64,000 bases of DNA from Chitinispirillaceae bacterium. Its GTDB lineage: Bacteria; Fibrobacterota; Chitinivibrionia; Chitinivibrionales; Chitinispirillaceae. How positions within the stretch are numbered: the first letter of the stretch is position 1; each line of letters starts with the position of its first letter. Below are positions 1 through 8,532 of this stretch, piece by piece. The stretch covers positions 1 to 64,000 of the forward strand of contig JAFGIN010000017.1 of assembly GCA_016929595.1 (NCBI GenBank), given 5' to 3'. The translations under genes were made by a program, and so were the position numbers. The notes under the pieces are model-generated. The model made no database searches, had not been told where the DNA came from, and was given only the letters and a program-made list of their open reading frames with translations.

Positions 1-2
1 AT

Positions 3-26
3 CCTTCCCCCGTTAACGGGGGAAGG
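3..26. repeat. 24-bp perfect palindrome, dispersed-repeat type
   Basis: A perfect 24-bp inverted repeat centred on GTTAAC, with arms CCTTCCCCCGTT and AACGGGGGAAGG. It is followed by GTGCCGAAGGCGGATGGGGG, so the whole unit (about 3-46) is C/G-rich against an AT-rich background. From memory, similar CCTTCCCCC/GCCGAAGGCGG units occur as dispersed intergenic repeats in unrelated bacteria. It lies downstream of rsgA and has no T-run, so an intrinsic terminator role is possible but unproven. Only one copy is visible here. Confidence 0.6.
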
Positions 27-187
27 TGCCGAAGGCGGATGGGGGAAAATCAGATCTATTCGCGATATACTATGTCGCTATGTATATCTAATTACATAAT
101 CTTTCTATAAATATATTGTCCTTATGGGACAAAAAACAATACTTTAAAACATGAAACTTTCTTCTTGAGTGATTGAAGCGTTCACAA

Positions 188-1255
188 TCATTGCTTATTT
201 TTGTTTATCACTTTTTTATAGTTTTTTATCATTTTGCCAAAAGTCTTCTCTTTTTTCCGGCGTTCAGCAACCGATGCCTCAAAATGCTTTTTCTCTTTTT
301 CCATTTTAAGATAACTTTCATAGGCGCTTCTATCGATATCTCCCTTTTCGACAGCTTCAAGGACAGCGCATCCGCTTTCTGTTGTATGTGTACAATCGTT
401 AAATCTGCAGTCGCGGGAAATGGTGATTAGTGAGTCGAATGTCGTACGCAGTCCATCGGTGGTGTCTATAATTCCAACTTCTCTCATCCCGGGGTTGTCG
501 ATTAGTATGCCACCGGTGTCAAGAAGCACCAGTTCCCTGTGGCTGGTAATGTGTTTTCCCTTATTGGTACTGCTGCTTATAGTACCAGTTTTCATGAGAG
601 ATTTACCGGAGAGGTTGTTTAACAACGTTGACTTTCCTACCCCTGAAGATCCCATCATGCAGTAGGTTTTTCCTTTTTCGATAACCGCTTTCAGTGCGTT
701 GTACCCCTGATACGTTTCATTGCTTATTGCAATAACCGGTACCTGTGGAAGGCGTTGATGTATGGATTCTGTTATCTCTGAAGCAGCCGGTTCTGAGATA
801 AGGTCTGTTTTTGTCAGTACAATAATCGGTTTGACCTTTGATGAATAGCAGATTGTCAGATATCGTTCAAGTCTGTTGATATTATAATCCCGGTCGACAG
901 CCTGGACTAAAAATGCGTAATCAATGTTGGTAGCTATTATCTGCATGTCACCAAATTGGCCGACAGCCTGTCTTGAAATGACTGTTTGTCTTGGCAGAAT
1001 ATGATGGATGATACAAAAATCAGTATCGTATATTGTCAAACAAACCCAATCTCCGGTCGCAGGAAAATCTTCACGGCATTTTGCTGAGAACCGCATGTTA
1101 CCGGTAATTTCGGCTTCTCGTTCTCCCTTTTCTGTTGCGACAATATATCGCTCTTTATGTTCTGAAATGATTCGTCCGATTGCAAAGGTGTTCCAGTTGT
1201 TTTCGATCCTTGACATTTCAAGATCACCATTATAACCAAGGTCTTCCAGGTTCAT
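188..1255 (-). CDS. rsgA: Ribosome small-subunit-dependent GTPase RsgA (YjeQ family)
   Basis: A 355-residue circularly permuted GTPase that acts in late 30S subunit maturation. After an N-terminal OB-fold-like region (about 20-100), the G motifs come in the permuted order typical of RsgA: TKTD (G4, 148-151), then P-loop GSSGVGKST (202-210), then DNPGM (G3, 253-257). The C-terminal zinc site has Cys283, Cys288, His290 and Cys296 in the pattern CxxxxCxH..C. Length is usual for the family. The ATG at 1255 overlaps the stop codon of the upstream MerR-methyltransferase gene (ATGA), so the two are probably co-transcribed and translationally coupled. The last about 40 residues are very Lys-rich, as often seen in RsgA. 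Confidence 0.96.
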   Translation of the reverse strand: MNLEDLGYNGDLEMSRIENNWNTFAIGRIISEHKERYIVATEKGEREAEITGNMRFSAKCREDFPATGDWVCLTIYDTDFCIIHHILPRQTVISRQAVGQFGDMQIIATNIDYAFLVQAVDRDYNINRLERYLTICYSSKVKPIIVLTKTDLISEPAASEITESIHQRLPQVPVIAISNETYQGYNALKAVIEKGKTYCMMGSSGVGKSTLLNNLSGKSLMKTGTISSSTNKGKHITSHRELVLLDTGGILIDNPGMREVGIIDTTDGLRTTFDSLITISRDCRFNDCTHTTESGCAVLEAVEKGDIDRSAYESYLKMEKEKKHFEASVAERRKKEKTFGKMIKNYKKVINKNKQ

Positions 1256-2532
1256 GTCAATTCCTTTTGAAGAACAAAAAAGGTGTAGCCATAACTCTTA
1301 GAGTATCTCCTGTAAATGCCAGCTTCAAATTCGGCTTCAGAATATACAGCTTCAGCTTCGGGTATTCCCGCGTTTTTCACTCTGAGCATCCTGATCCGTT
1401 CCAGCATCGGGGTATAGTAATCATCCCACCATGCGTTTTCTGGAAGGTTAAAATATTCCAGAACCTGGTATCCATTGTCGGATGCCTTTTTGCATATGTC
1501 ATCGGTGTAGCAGATGTCAGGATAGACGTTATTGAAAAAAGTTCTGACCTCTGATGGTGGGTCTTTTACAAATAAGCACATTTCAGTGAATGCCAGATAG
1601 CCGCCCGGTTTAAGATAGTTCCTGAACTCTTTGATACCGCGATCAAGTCCGATAATAAAAATCGAACCCTCTGACCAGAGCAGATCAAACCGTTCTCTTT
1701 CAAAGGGCATGTTGAACATCGAGCACTCAAAGGTTTTGATTGCGAGCCCTTTTTTTTCTGAAGCTTTATTTAGATTATTCAGTATCGGTCGATGGTTATC
1801 GATTGCGATGATCGATGTTTTCAGCTCCTGAGCGAGGATCTGCGTTTGTAAGCCGTTCCCACACCCTATATCGAGAACTTCAGGTCTGGGCGGAAGGTTT
1901 TTGAGAAGCTTAAGTGCCCGGAGTGTTGCATCACGGCAACCTGGCCCCTGTCGGGGGAGTTCTTCAAAAAGTTCATAAAAGTAGTTCATTTTCAAAGTAT
2001 TTACCTCCACATTTCTTGTAAGCATTCTGACCTGGATAGCTTCTTTTTCACTGAGCCCCAGGTTTAAGAGAAAAGTATGATGTCCTCCTGGTGATCTTCG
2101 TTCAAACTCTGTATGCCATTGTTTAAGTGCTGAATCATCCAGACCACAAGCTTTCTGCAGACTTATCCAGAGTTTGCGGTCCAGTCCTGATGCTTCATAG
2201 CCAGCAGCTACTGTTTTTAATACTCCGGCAATAAGCTGCTGTTGAGCTTTGAGTGCTGTAATTTCCTGTCCGATTTCACGTAAGCGTTTCTCAAGGATTG
2301 AGCAGTCATCAGTGTTGCAGTCCAATATATCTGTAATATCTTCAAGACATAGACCAGCATTTCGATAAAAACAGATACGTTCGAGTCGACCAAAGTCTTC
2401 ATGTGTATAAATCCGGTAATCTGCATCGGTTCGTGCATTGGGATGCAGTAGCCCGATACGGTCATAATAGAGAAGCGTTGAACGTGAAAGCCCGAAATGC
2501 CTTGCAAGTTCAGTTATCTGATATGTTTTCAT
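1252..2532 (-). CDS. MerR-family regulator fused to a SAM-dependent methyltransferase
   Basis: A 426-residue two-domain protein. Residues 1-70 are a MerR winged helix (start YQITELARHFGLSRSTLLYYD, with a 'GLLHP...DYRIY' wing), followed by a dimerisation helix at about 75-110. After a middle region (110-210) that may sense a ligand, residues about 211-320 form a class I methyltransferase fold: VLDIGCGNG (219-227) is the SAM-binding motif I, IIAIDN is motif II-like, and FDLLWSEGSIF is the motif IV region. A DNA-binding domain fused to a catalytic domain suggests that the substrate or SAM state controls transcription, but the substrate cannot be read from sequence. It is the first gene of a two-gene unit with rsgA. 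Confidence 0.88.
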   Translation of the reverse strand: MKTYQITELARHFGLSRSTLLYYDRIGLLHPNARTDADYRIYTHEDFGRLERICFYRNAGLCLEDITDILDCNTDDCSILEKRLREIGQEITALKAQQQLIAGVLKTVAAGYEASGLDRKLWISLQKACGLDDSALKQWHTEFERRSPGGHHTFLLNLGLSEKEAIQVRMLTRNVEVNTLKMNYFYELFEELPRQGPGCRDATLRALKLLKNLPPRPEVLDIGCGNGLQTQILAQELKTSIIAIDNHRPILNNLNKASEKKGLAIKTFECSMFNMPFERERFDLLWSEGSIFIIGLDRGIKEFRNYLKPGGYLAFTEMCLFVKDPPSEVRTFFNNVYPDICYTDDICKKASDNGYQVLEYFNLPENAWWDDYYTPMLERIRMLRVKNAGIPEAEAVYSEAEFEAGIYRRYSKSYGYTFFVLQKELT

Positions 2533-2539
2533 CTACTAA

Positions 2540-2569
2540 ATATAAGGTGTGAAGCTATAGTCAGGTCAA
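2540..2569 (-). promoter_or_regulatory. Putative promoter of the MerR-methyltransferase/rsgA unit
   Basis: Reading the minus strand, TTGACC (2569-2564) is followed after 18 bp by TTATAT (2545-2540), just upstream of the ATG at 2532. The long spacer holds an imperfect palindrome around CTATAG. Over-long spacers with a dyad are usual for MerR-controlled promoters, so self-regulation is plausible. This is pattern matching only. Confidence 0.45.
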
Positions 2570-3259
2570 ATTAAAAGTGCACCTTCTTTCCTGATTTTAC
2601 ATTTATCCTGGTTTATTGAGTCATACAGGGTTGATAGCAAGTGGCAGCTTATTGATTTGATTGAAGCTCTACAGCGAAATGGTTCTGTACTTACTGTGCT
2701 TGACCTTCAGAAGTGGTTAATATACACTTCAAAATGAAAACGACATGGTTATCCATACTCAGCAGATCACGTCGAGTATAATGGTAATAACCTGTCTCTT
2801 GCATCAGGATCCGGAGGTAATGTGCATCACCTGGCGAAAAAAAAATAGATATCTCAAGTTAAGGAGCTCCTGGAAAACATCACAAGACATCTGTACTTGT
2901 TAACTACATATCCAATTGCAATGCAGCAACTTACTTAGTTTAAAAACATTTGTAATTACAGTAATGTGCAACCCGCAGGACTTCAAACCGCGAAAGCATA
3001 TACAGATAGAAGAAACTAATACCTGGAGCATAATAATTGTCTGCGAATGGATTGTGGCCGTTTTTCTATGTTAACGTACTATCTGAAAAGGAAATTGATG
3101 CACAGGACGTGTACAGGTGTTTTTGAGGACGATATGTGGTTTTGAAATGCATCTTTCATGGATAGCTTCTACGGACAATAATAATGATAACCAACTAAAC
3201 GGTTGCACTAGGGCATATCAGGATTTTATATTACTGCTGAAACAAATTGTCGATTATTA
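2570..3259. other. Gene-poor stretch with possible decayed coding sequence
   Basis: About 690 bases without a convincing gene. On the plus strand, roughly 2600-2738 reads as an uninterrupted 45-codon segment ending in TGA (containing SYRVDSKWQLIDLIEALQ) that looks protein-like but has no start codon or ribosome-binding site. It may be the 3' end of a decayed gene. The rest (2740-3259) is broken by stops in every frame I followed. Confidence 0.3.
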
Positions 3260-3367
3260 GAGGTAATTGTAAAAGTTCTGTCAAAAAGTTCGAAAAACTG
3301 AGTATATCTCAAAAAACGCTCATTCTGGTTTTTCGAAGAGTGGTTGTGGTAGTCATATAATTGCCTC
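3260..3367. repeat. Diverged copy of a MITE-like inverted-repeat element
   Basis: Starts with GAGGTAATTGTAAAAGTT (one mismatch to the left arm of the element at 23583-23698) and ends with ATAATTGCCTC, a degenerate version of the right arm. Inside is a 10-bp hairpin stem, TTCGAAAAAC (3289-3298) with GTTTTTCGAA (3328-3337), and the string CTCAAAAAACGC that also occurs, inverted, in the 23.6-kb copy. Size is 108 bp against 116 bp. Confidence 0.55.
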
Positions 3368-3379
3368 ACTATTTTCTTT

Positions 3380-3409
3380 TTGAAAATATACAAATAGACT
3401 ATGTACACT
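3380..3409 (+). promoter_or_regulatory. Possible promoter of the biosynthesis/export cluster
   Basis: TTGAAA (3380-3385), an 18-bp spacer, then TACACT (3404-3409), about 50 bp before the first gene of the cluster at 3461. It begins just outside the right end of the repeat element. A weak match, called from position and pattern. Confidence 0.3.
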
Positions 3410-3460
3410 CTCAAGTCTGTACTATGTCGTGTCTATTGAATGAAAAATTATCCAAATTGA

Positions 3461-4597
3461 ATGGCCGTTTTAAAAATGAATATTTCAACTAGTTCTACGG
3501 ACAAAAAAAGTCTCGAATTCTCCACATTGGACCCTATAAAAGCGTATACACACCACACTGTGCCACTATCGGTTGCTCTTACCGACCCGCGATGTATGCC
3601 GTGGCTATATGAACATTATACCCAGATTTTCAGTTTTGTAAAGAAAGGGATACTTCAGATCGACTATACTGAACAGCTTCGGCAGTATCGTGAAATTCTG
3701 GATGTCGTTCAGGTCCCGATTTACAAGTCATCAGTAATAAACGATATTACCTCTTTTCTGATAAATTCGATCAACAATAATCTTTTTATCACAATCTATG
3801 TTGATGAATTTTATCTCCCAAATCGTTATGCGACCAATAAACTTCACTATATGCGACAGATTGTTATTAACGGCTATGATGCTGACGATAAAATATTCTA
3901 CTGTAAGGGATTCACACGGTACAATGATTCATCATTCAAGGATTCCGGTTATGACCAATACGGTGCTGAAACTATCTCATTTGATGTTCTTTCTCTGGCC
4001 TATACCGAGGGGCACGATCGTTACGATGATCCTCCGGACAATTACATTGTTCTATGGGGTAGAAAAAAGGATTTTCCCGGATATGAATTTAACATCCAAT
4101 TGTATATCACCCGTCTCAATCAGTATATAAACAGTAGTGGTCAGATGCTTTCTCAAACTGCTATTGGTCAGAATGTCTTTAAAATTCTTGAAGAGGCGGT
4201 CTACTGGATGATTTACGAAAGAAAAACAACCGTTGATTCGCGCGCTTTTTACGTCGTGTATGAACATAAAAAAAGACTTCACGATTCTCTGATGTTCGTA
4301 CGAAATTTGATCAATCCACCATCGGAATTATTCGATCGCTTACTATCAGAATATGCATCTTCGGTGGTAGTAAAAGCACAGAAACTGTTCTACCAGTATC
4401 TCCATTTTGAATACAAAGCCCGGATAAAAGGGCTGGTTGTTGACCAGGTATTCAGTCCTTATGATGAAGATACTCCGGAACGTCAATTGGTGGTACGAAC
4501 ACTTGAGAGTATAATAAGTAGTATTCAGGAGTTGAAAATGATAGATATGACTATTACAACTAACATGTGCCATGAGTTAATGCACAAGTTCCACTGA
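3461..4597 (+). CDS. BtrH/C39-like papain-fold protein of the biosynthesis cluster
   Basis: A 378-residue protein without signal peptide or membrane segment. The block at about residues 105-150, IYVDEFYLPNR......H...IVINGYDADDKIFY, resembles the D-x-Y-x-L-P...H...I-x-GYD core of the butirosin BtrH N-terminal domain and of peptidase-C39-like proteins found in NRPS/PKS clusters. Known BtrH transfers an acyl group from a carrier protein to the acceptor. An upstream Cys (in DPRCMPWLYEHY, about 45) could be the nucleophile, but its alignment is uncertain. It opens the cluster, 37 bp before an ABC exporter, and an ACP and ATP-grasp ligase follow in the same direction, which supports an acyltransferase or processing role. 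The ATG at 3461 lacks a clear Shine-Dalgarno sequence. An alternative ATG lies at 3476. Confidence 0.6.
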   Translation: MAVLKMNISTSSTDKKSLEFSTLDPIKAYTHHTVPLSVALTDPRCMPWLYEHYTQIFSFVKKGILQIDYTEQLRQYREILDVVQVPIYKSSVINDITSFLINSINNNLFITIYVDEFYLPNRYATNKLHYMRQIVINGYDADDKIFYCKGFTRYNDSSFKDSGYDQYGAETISFDVLSLAYTEGHDRYDDPPDNYIVLWGRKKDFPGYEFNIQLYITRLNQYINSSGQMLSQTAIGQNVFKILEEAVYWMIYERKTTVDSRAFYVVYEHKKRLHDSLMFVRNLINPPSELFDRLLSEYASSVVVKAQKLFYQYLHFEYKARIKGLVVDQVFSPYDEDTPERQLVVRTLESIISSIQELKMIDMTITTNMCHELMHKFH

Positions 4598-4634
4598 CAC
4601 CGATGATTAGATCTTTATCCAATAAAGTAGTAAC

Positions 4635-6320
4635 GTGAGTAATTTGTTGTATTATTACAGAAAGCTGGGACCACTGATCTTTCCGATCATGTTGTTGTTT
4701 GGCGTTTCAATTTTTTATGCGATACTCTCATTTGGACATCCATGGATATATAAGGTTGTTTATGAAAATGTAATTCCCACCCATGATAAGGATCTGCTGA
4801 TTCAGGTTATTATGTGCCTTTTCAGTATTGGTGTTCTCAACGTAATCTCGAATATTTTGATCGAAACGTTATCTTTATACATACAGCAGGAAACTACTAA
4901 TGCGATCAGAATAGAAAAGACGAAGGAACTGCTTACTTATACATACTCCTATTTTTTAAGGAATCAACCTGGTGAACTGATTGAAAGAATTATCCCTGAG
5001 GTAGACGGATTGGGCGCACTACTTGCAGAATCGGTGAAGGTTGTTTCCTATTTTATTCAGATTGTATTGCTACTTTTTCTTATCGCCATAATAAATCTTT
5101 CCATGTTCGGGATCTGTGCAGTGCTTCTTGTCTGTTATGCTGTCTGGTATCGGCTCTGCCGCAAACCTGTAGCGATTTGTGATAACAGACTGAAAAAATG
5201 TGGAAGTGAATTTTACGGTGTGCTGGAAGAACTCTTTGATAATATAAAAAATATCAAGTTGTTCAATCTGCACGACCAAAAAATCCGGTATGTTAGTGAA
5301 AAACTATACATAATAGAGAAAGAATCGATAAAAAACAGCGTCGTCCAGACCTTCTTTGGTTACGGAAGTCTTCTTCATACTGTTGCGAATATTATCATTA
5401 TCACCTTTTGTTTCCAGGCGATTCTTCGTGATCAGATGCAGGTGGGGTTCTATCTTGTTTTTGCTGCAATGATCCAGACACTTATTCGTCCAATGGATGT
5501 AATGCTGGGCTTCGGTGTTGTTTTCCAAACCGGAGTTGTTTCGGCGAAGCGTATCGAAGAGGTTATGAGCCGCGAACGTGAAGGTTCGGGAAACAAGCAG
5601 TTTACAACATTTTCAACGTCAATCTGTTTTGACAGGGTCTCGTTTTCATATGGGAAGCAATCTGTATTAAAAGACTTCTCATTGGAAATAAAAAAGGGTC
5701 AGAGTGTGGCTATTGTTGGCGGATCAGGATCGGGAAAAACGACGTTGGCTCATTTACTCATCCGTCTCTATGAGCCGGACAGTGGAAGAATAAGTATCGA
5801 TTCTGTTCCACTTCAAACGTTTAATTTATCAGATTTGAGAGAAAAAGTAGGTCTCCTTTCACAGGATGTTTTTCTTTTCAATGACACCGTTCTTGAGAAT
5901 ATCAACCCATCAGGGAAATTGGGCGCTGATAGTGTTAAAAACGCTCTAGTACAATCACAGTTGCCACATTTCACTAATAAGCTGAATTACATTGTTGGTG
6001 AACAGGGACAGAAATTATCAGGGGGAGAGCGTCAGCGCGTTTCGATCGCCCGGTTGCTTGGGAGGAATTGTAAAATAATCATTCTTGATGAAGCAACTGC
6101 GAATCTGGATCCTCGCACCGCAGGTGATCTGCTCTCTACATTTGAAACTATTCGGAAGGAAAATACTCATCTCACGTTTATTACGATAACACATAATCTG
6201 GAAACACTTTATACGATGGACATGATTTATGTGCTGGAAAATGGATCTGTTGCTTCCAGTGGCAGGTATGATGATCTGGTTGAAAATGACCAGACTTTCA
6301 AAAAACTTTTCAACCGGTGA
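4635..6320 (+). CDS. ABC exporter, fused membrane and ATPase domains (first of two)
   Basis: A 561-residue half-transporter of the MsbA/LapB type. The N-terminal membrane domain (about 10-310) has five to six hydrophobic segments. The nucleotide-binding domain has Walker A GGSGSGKT (362-369), Q-loop around 410, signature LSGGE (461-465), Walker B IIILDEA (481-487) and the switch His at about 520. All catalytic residues are present. There is no N-terminal C39 peptidase domain. It starts at a GTG 37 bp after the BtrH-like gene. With the membrane-fusion and TolC-like genes next door, it probably exports the cluster product, perhaps as a heterodimer with the second exporter at 8533-10230. Confidence 0.92.
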   Translation: MSNLLYYYRKLGPLIFPIMLLFGVSIFYAILSFGHPWIYKVVYENVIPTHDKDLLIQVIMCLFSIGVLNVISNILIETLSLYIQQETTNAIRIEKTKELLTYTYSYFLRNQPGELIERIIPEVDGLGALLAESVKVVSYFIQIVLLLFLIAIINLSMFGICAVLLVCYAVWYRLCRKPVAICDNRLKKCGSEFYGVLEELFDNIKNIKLFNLHDQKIRYVSEKLYIIEKESIKNSVVQTFFGYGSLLHTVANIIIITFCFQAILRDQMQVGFYLVFAAMIQTLIRPMDVMLGFGVVFQTGVVSAKRIEEVMSREREGSGNKQFTTFSTSICFDRVSFSYGKQSVLKDFSLEIKKGQSVAIVGGSGSGKTTLAHLLIRLYEPDSGRISIDSVPLQTFNLSDLREKVGLLSQDVFLFNDTVLENINPSGKLGADSVKNALVQSQLPHFTNKLNYIVGEQGQKLSGGERQRVSIARLLGRNCKIIILDEATANLDPRTAGDLLSTFETIRKENTHLTFITITHNLETLYTMDMIYVLENGSVASSGRYDDLVENDQTFKKLFNR

Positions 6321-6352
6321 TAAGGATTACCGACAGGCGATGAAGGTGTGCT

Positions 6353-7246
6353 GTGAAAAAATTCAATAAAAATAAATTCTTTTTTGAGCTGGTCCTGGCG
6401 ATGGTCACCTTGTTCATGTTTTTGAGTATGGTAGCTTTTATTATAATTATCATGATTCTTCCAATCAATAATTATCATCATGCAGATGGCTATGTGGAAT
6501 TTAAACGGCAGTACACACTGGTCTCTCAGGTTGAAGGCGTGATAGAAGTTATTTACAAAGAAAATAACAGCACGATAGATAAAAAAGAACCGTTGTTCAG
6601 ATATTCATCAGAAAAAAACGAGCAGGAAATCGCTGCGCTGGAATTTCGGGAATCTTTTCTTGCCAATGAACTGAAAACGATGGCCCGTTTATTTGAGCTT
6701 GGAGTTATACAAAGTACCGAGATCGACAAAAAAAATCTGGAAATGAATGAATTGCGTGTTCGTAAAGAATATCTGCAGCGGAATGTCATTGCCGCTCCTA
6801 CTGCAGGCAAAGTGTATTACAAAATCCTTCCGAAATATTTGAAGGGTTCCTTTATTAATAAGGGTCAGGAGCTAGCCATTATTTATACGGAAGAAAATAA
6901 GCATATAAAGGTTTCATTTCCAAATGCCTATGCTGACCGTTTCAAAATCGGCAGTGATGTGTTTATCAAATATAAGGATCCCCGGACCTTCAAAATTCAA
7001 AAAATGCAGGGGACTGTCTATATGTCTTTTCTCAATCAGAAAACCAACATGATCGACTTGTTCATTGAGGTTACCAGAGGCAGGGAATTCCTTGAACTCT
7101 TCAATCCTTCAACTATTGTCAGTACTGCGATTGTCATTAACAACACCAGTATTTACGAAGAACTGTTCGGAATTCCTGTGAGTCCTTCTATTCAAAATTT
7201 GATACTTAAGAATCGGTGGTATGAAAACATCAAGCGTTATCTTTAG
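6353..7246 (+). CDS. HlyD-like periplasmic membrane-fusion protein
   Basis: A 297-residue adaptor expected to bridge an inner-membrane ABC exporter and an outer-membrane channel. One membrane anchor spans about 11-38. The first lipoyl half is at 52-90 (QYTLVSQVEGVIEVIYKEN), followed by a short coiled coil (90-142) and the second lipoyl half (VIAAPTAGKVYYKI, 146-159). A beta-barrel domain follows. It is shorter than classical HlyD (about 480), mainly in the hairpin. The start is GTG at 6353. The 3' end overlaps the start of the TolC-like gene by 26 bp. Confidence 0.82.
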   Translation: MKKFNKNKFFFELVLAMVTLFMFLSMVAFIIIIMILPINNYHHADGYVEFKRQYTLVSQVEGVIEVIYKENNSTIDKKEPLFRYSSEKNEQEIAALEFRESFLANELKTMARLFELGVIQSTEIDKKNLEMNELRVRKEYLQRNVIAAPTAGKVYYKILPKYLKGSFINKGQELAIIYTEENKHIKVSFPNAYADRFKIGSDVFIKYKDPRTFKIQKMQGTVYMSFLNQKTNMIDLFIEVTRGREFLELFNPSTIVSTAIVINNTSIYEELFGIPVSPSIQNLILKNRWYENIKRYL

Positions 7247-8528
7247 TGTGCTGGTTGTCTTGCTGGTGGTCATTTGTCCGTGTAATGGGCAAGCAGATGA
7301 TATTTATCCGGATCCGGTTGTGGCGGACGGGTTCGACCAGATGCTTTTGATTGTTAAACGCAAGAACAATGAGCAGTTGCAGTATCTGGGCTCACAGCAG
7401 GTACTTCTTGAGATCAACAAATCGAAGCTTCAATCCAGTCGTTATATTTCAATCAGTCCGTCTGTTACCCGTTCAGGTGAAGGTAAGCTTTTCCCGGTTG
7501 TGACAGGATATGTTAATGTCAATGATTACATTGGAGAATTCAGTGTTGTTCCGTTTGAAAGCGAGTATAACAATTATTTCAAATTCATGATACCCTTTTT
7601 TAATAACCGTAAAAAGAAGATCGCGCTTATTGCGGATATGATAGATCTTACTATTAAAAAATCGAATTACGAGATTGAGATGTCACTTTTTTATGGAATT
7701 CAAAATCTGCTTACCAGCTGTATCCAACTGAAAAAAATCAGAGATGAGATACAGCTGCGGGATACGCTTTCCAAAAAATCGGAATCAATAATTGCGTTAC
7801 TCAAAAACTTGCAGGAGTGCGGTATAATCCCGCATCGGGCTTTAAGAGGTATTGAGTATCTTAAGGCGGACAATAATCTTTCAATAGATGTACTTTACAG
7901 GCGCATTGCAGTGAACGAGAACAGGCTGATGGATGAAAATATAATGAGTAAGATTGAAATTGAGCAACTCGAAAAAATATTGCCAAAAGTATTTAGTCAT
8001 ATTTTAGAACTCCAAAGTAAGGAAACGGTAGACAATATTTCATATTCAGAGCAATTGAGTAGAATCGACCGTGAAATACTGGATATAAATATTCGTTTAA
8101 ATTCAATGCAGAATGTGATGGTTTCTGCCGGGCCGACAATTAATAGCGATGGTGGCTTTACAAAAATTGCTCCGGGTCTGGCTGCCGGACTTACAATGGA
8201 GTTATCACCAAAAAAGTCTGTGTTGATTGAAAAATCTCATAATAATATGGAGTTGATACGAAGAAGAGATATTCCCCGTTCAACTATCGATAGTACTGCA
8301 CAGCTACAAATTGTCACCGCTGAAAAGATTATTGGAAACTGCATAGAAGAGATGAGTCTTGGGAATATCAATTCGATGTATTCGTTGACTGAATTGCTCA
8401 ATGATGTGCTCAATCAGCAACTGAATCTACTATCGCTACACTATGAAGAGATTGAATCCAGGATATTATCATTTAAAAAAATAGCTGATTTTGGAATTAC
8501 ATCACATTTTCAACAGGTACAACAATAA
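7221..8528 (+). CDS. TolC-like outer-membrane export protein
   Basis: A 435-residue protein with a clear signal peptide (MKTSSVIFSVLVVLLVVICPCNGQA). The rest is mostly long amphipathic helices with short beta segments (SRYISISPSVT near 75; NVMVSAGPTI near 310), and the second half repeats the helix-strand-helix plan of the first, as in outer-membrane efflux proteins. No diagnostic motif is present, so the call rests on architecture and on its place between the membrane-fusion gene (26-bp overlap) and the second ABC exporter (4-bp gap). Confidence 0.62.
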   Translation: MKTSSVIFSVLVVLLVVICPCNGQADDIYPDPVVADGFDQMLLIVKRKNNEQLQYLGSQQVLLEINKSKLQSSRYISISPSVTRSGEGKLFPVVTGYVNVNDYIGEFSVVPFESEYNNYFKFMIPFFNNRKKKIALIADMIDLTIKKSNYEIEMSLFYGIQNLLTSCIQLKKIRDEIQLRDTLSKKSESIIALLKNLQECGIIPHRALRGIEYLKADNNLSIDVLYRRIAVNENRLMDENIMSKIEIEQLEKILPKVFSHILELQSKETVDNISYSEQLSRIDREILDINIRLNSMQNVMVSAGPTINSDGGFTKIAPGLAAGLTMELSPKKSVLIEKSHNNMELIRRRDIPRSTIDSTAQLQIVTAEKIIGNCIEEMSLGNINSMYSLTELLNDVLNQQLNLLSLHYEEIESRILSFKKIADFGITSHFQQVQQ

Positions 8529-8532
8529 CTGC

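Noticed and set aside
173-430. Plus-strand frame opposite rsgA
   Set aside because: Hydrophobic low-information translation, fully antisense to the well-supported rsgA.
3226-3414. 62-codon minus-strand frame before the BtrH-like gene
   Set aside because: It is made of the diverged repeat element and flanking AT-rich DNA, not a gene.
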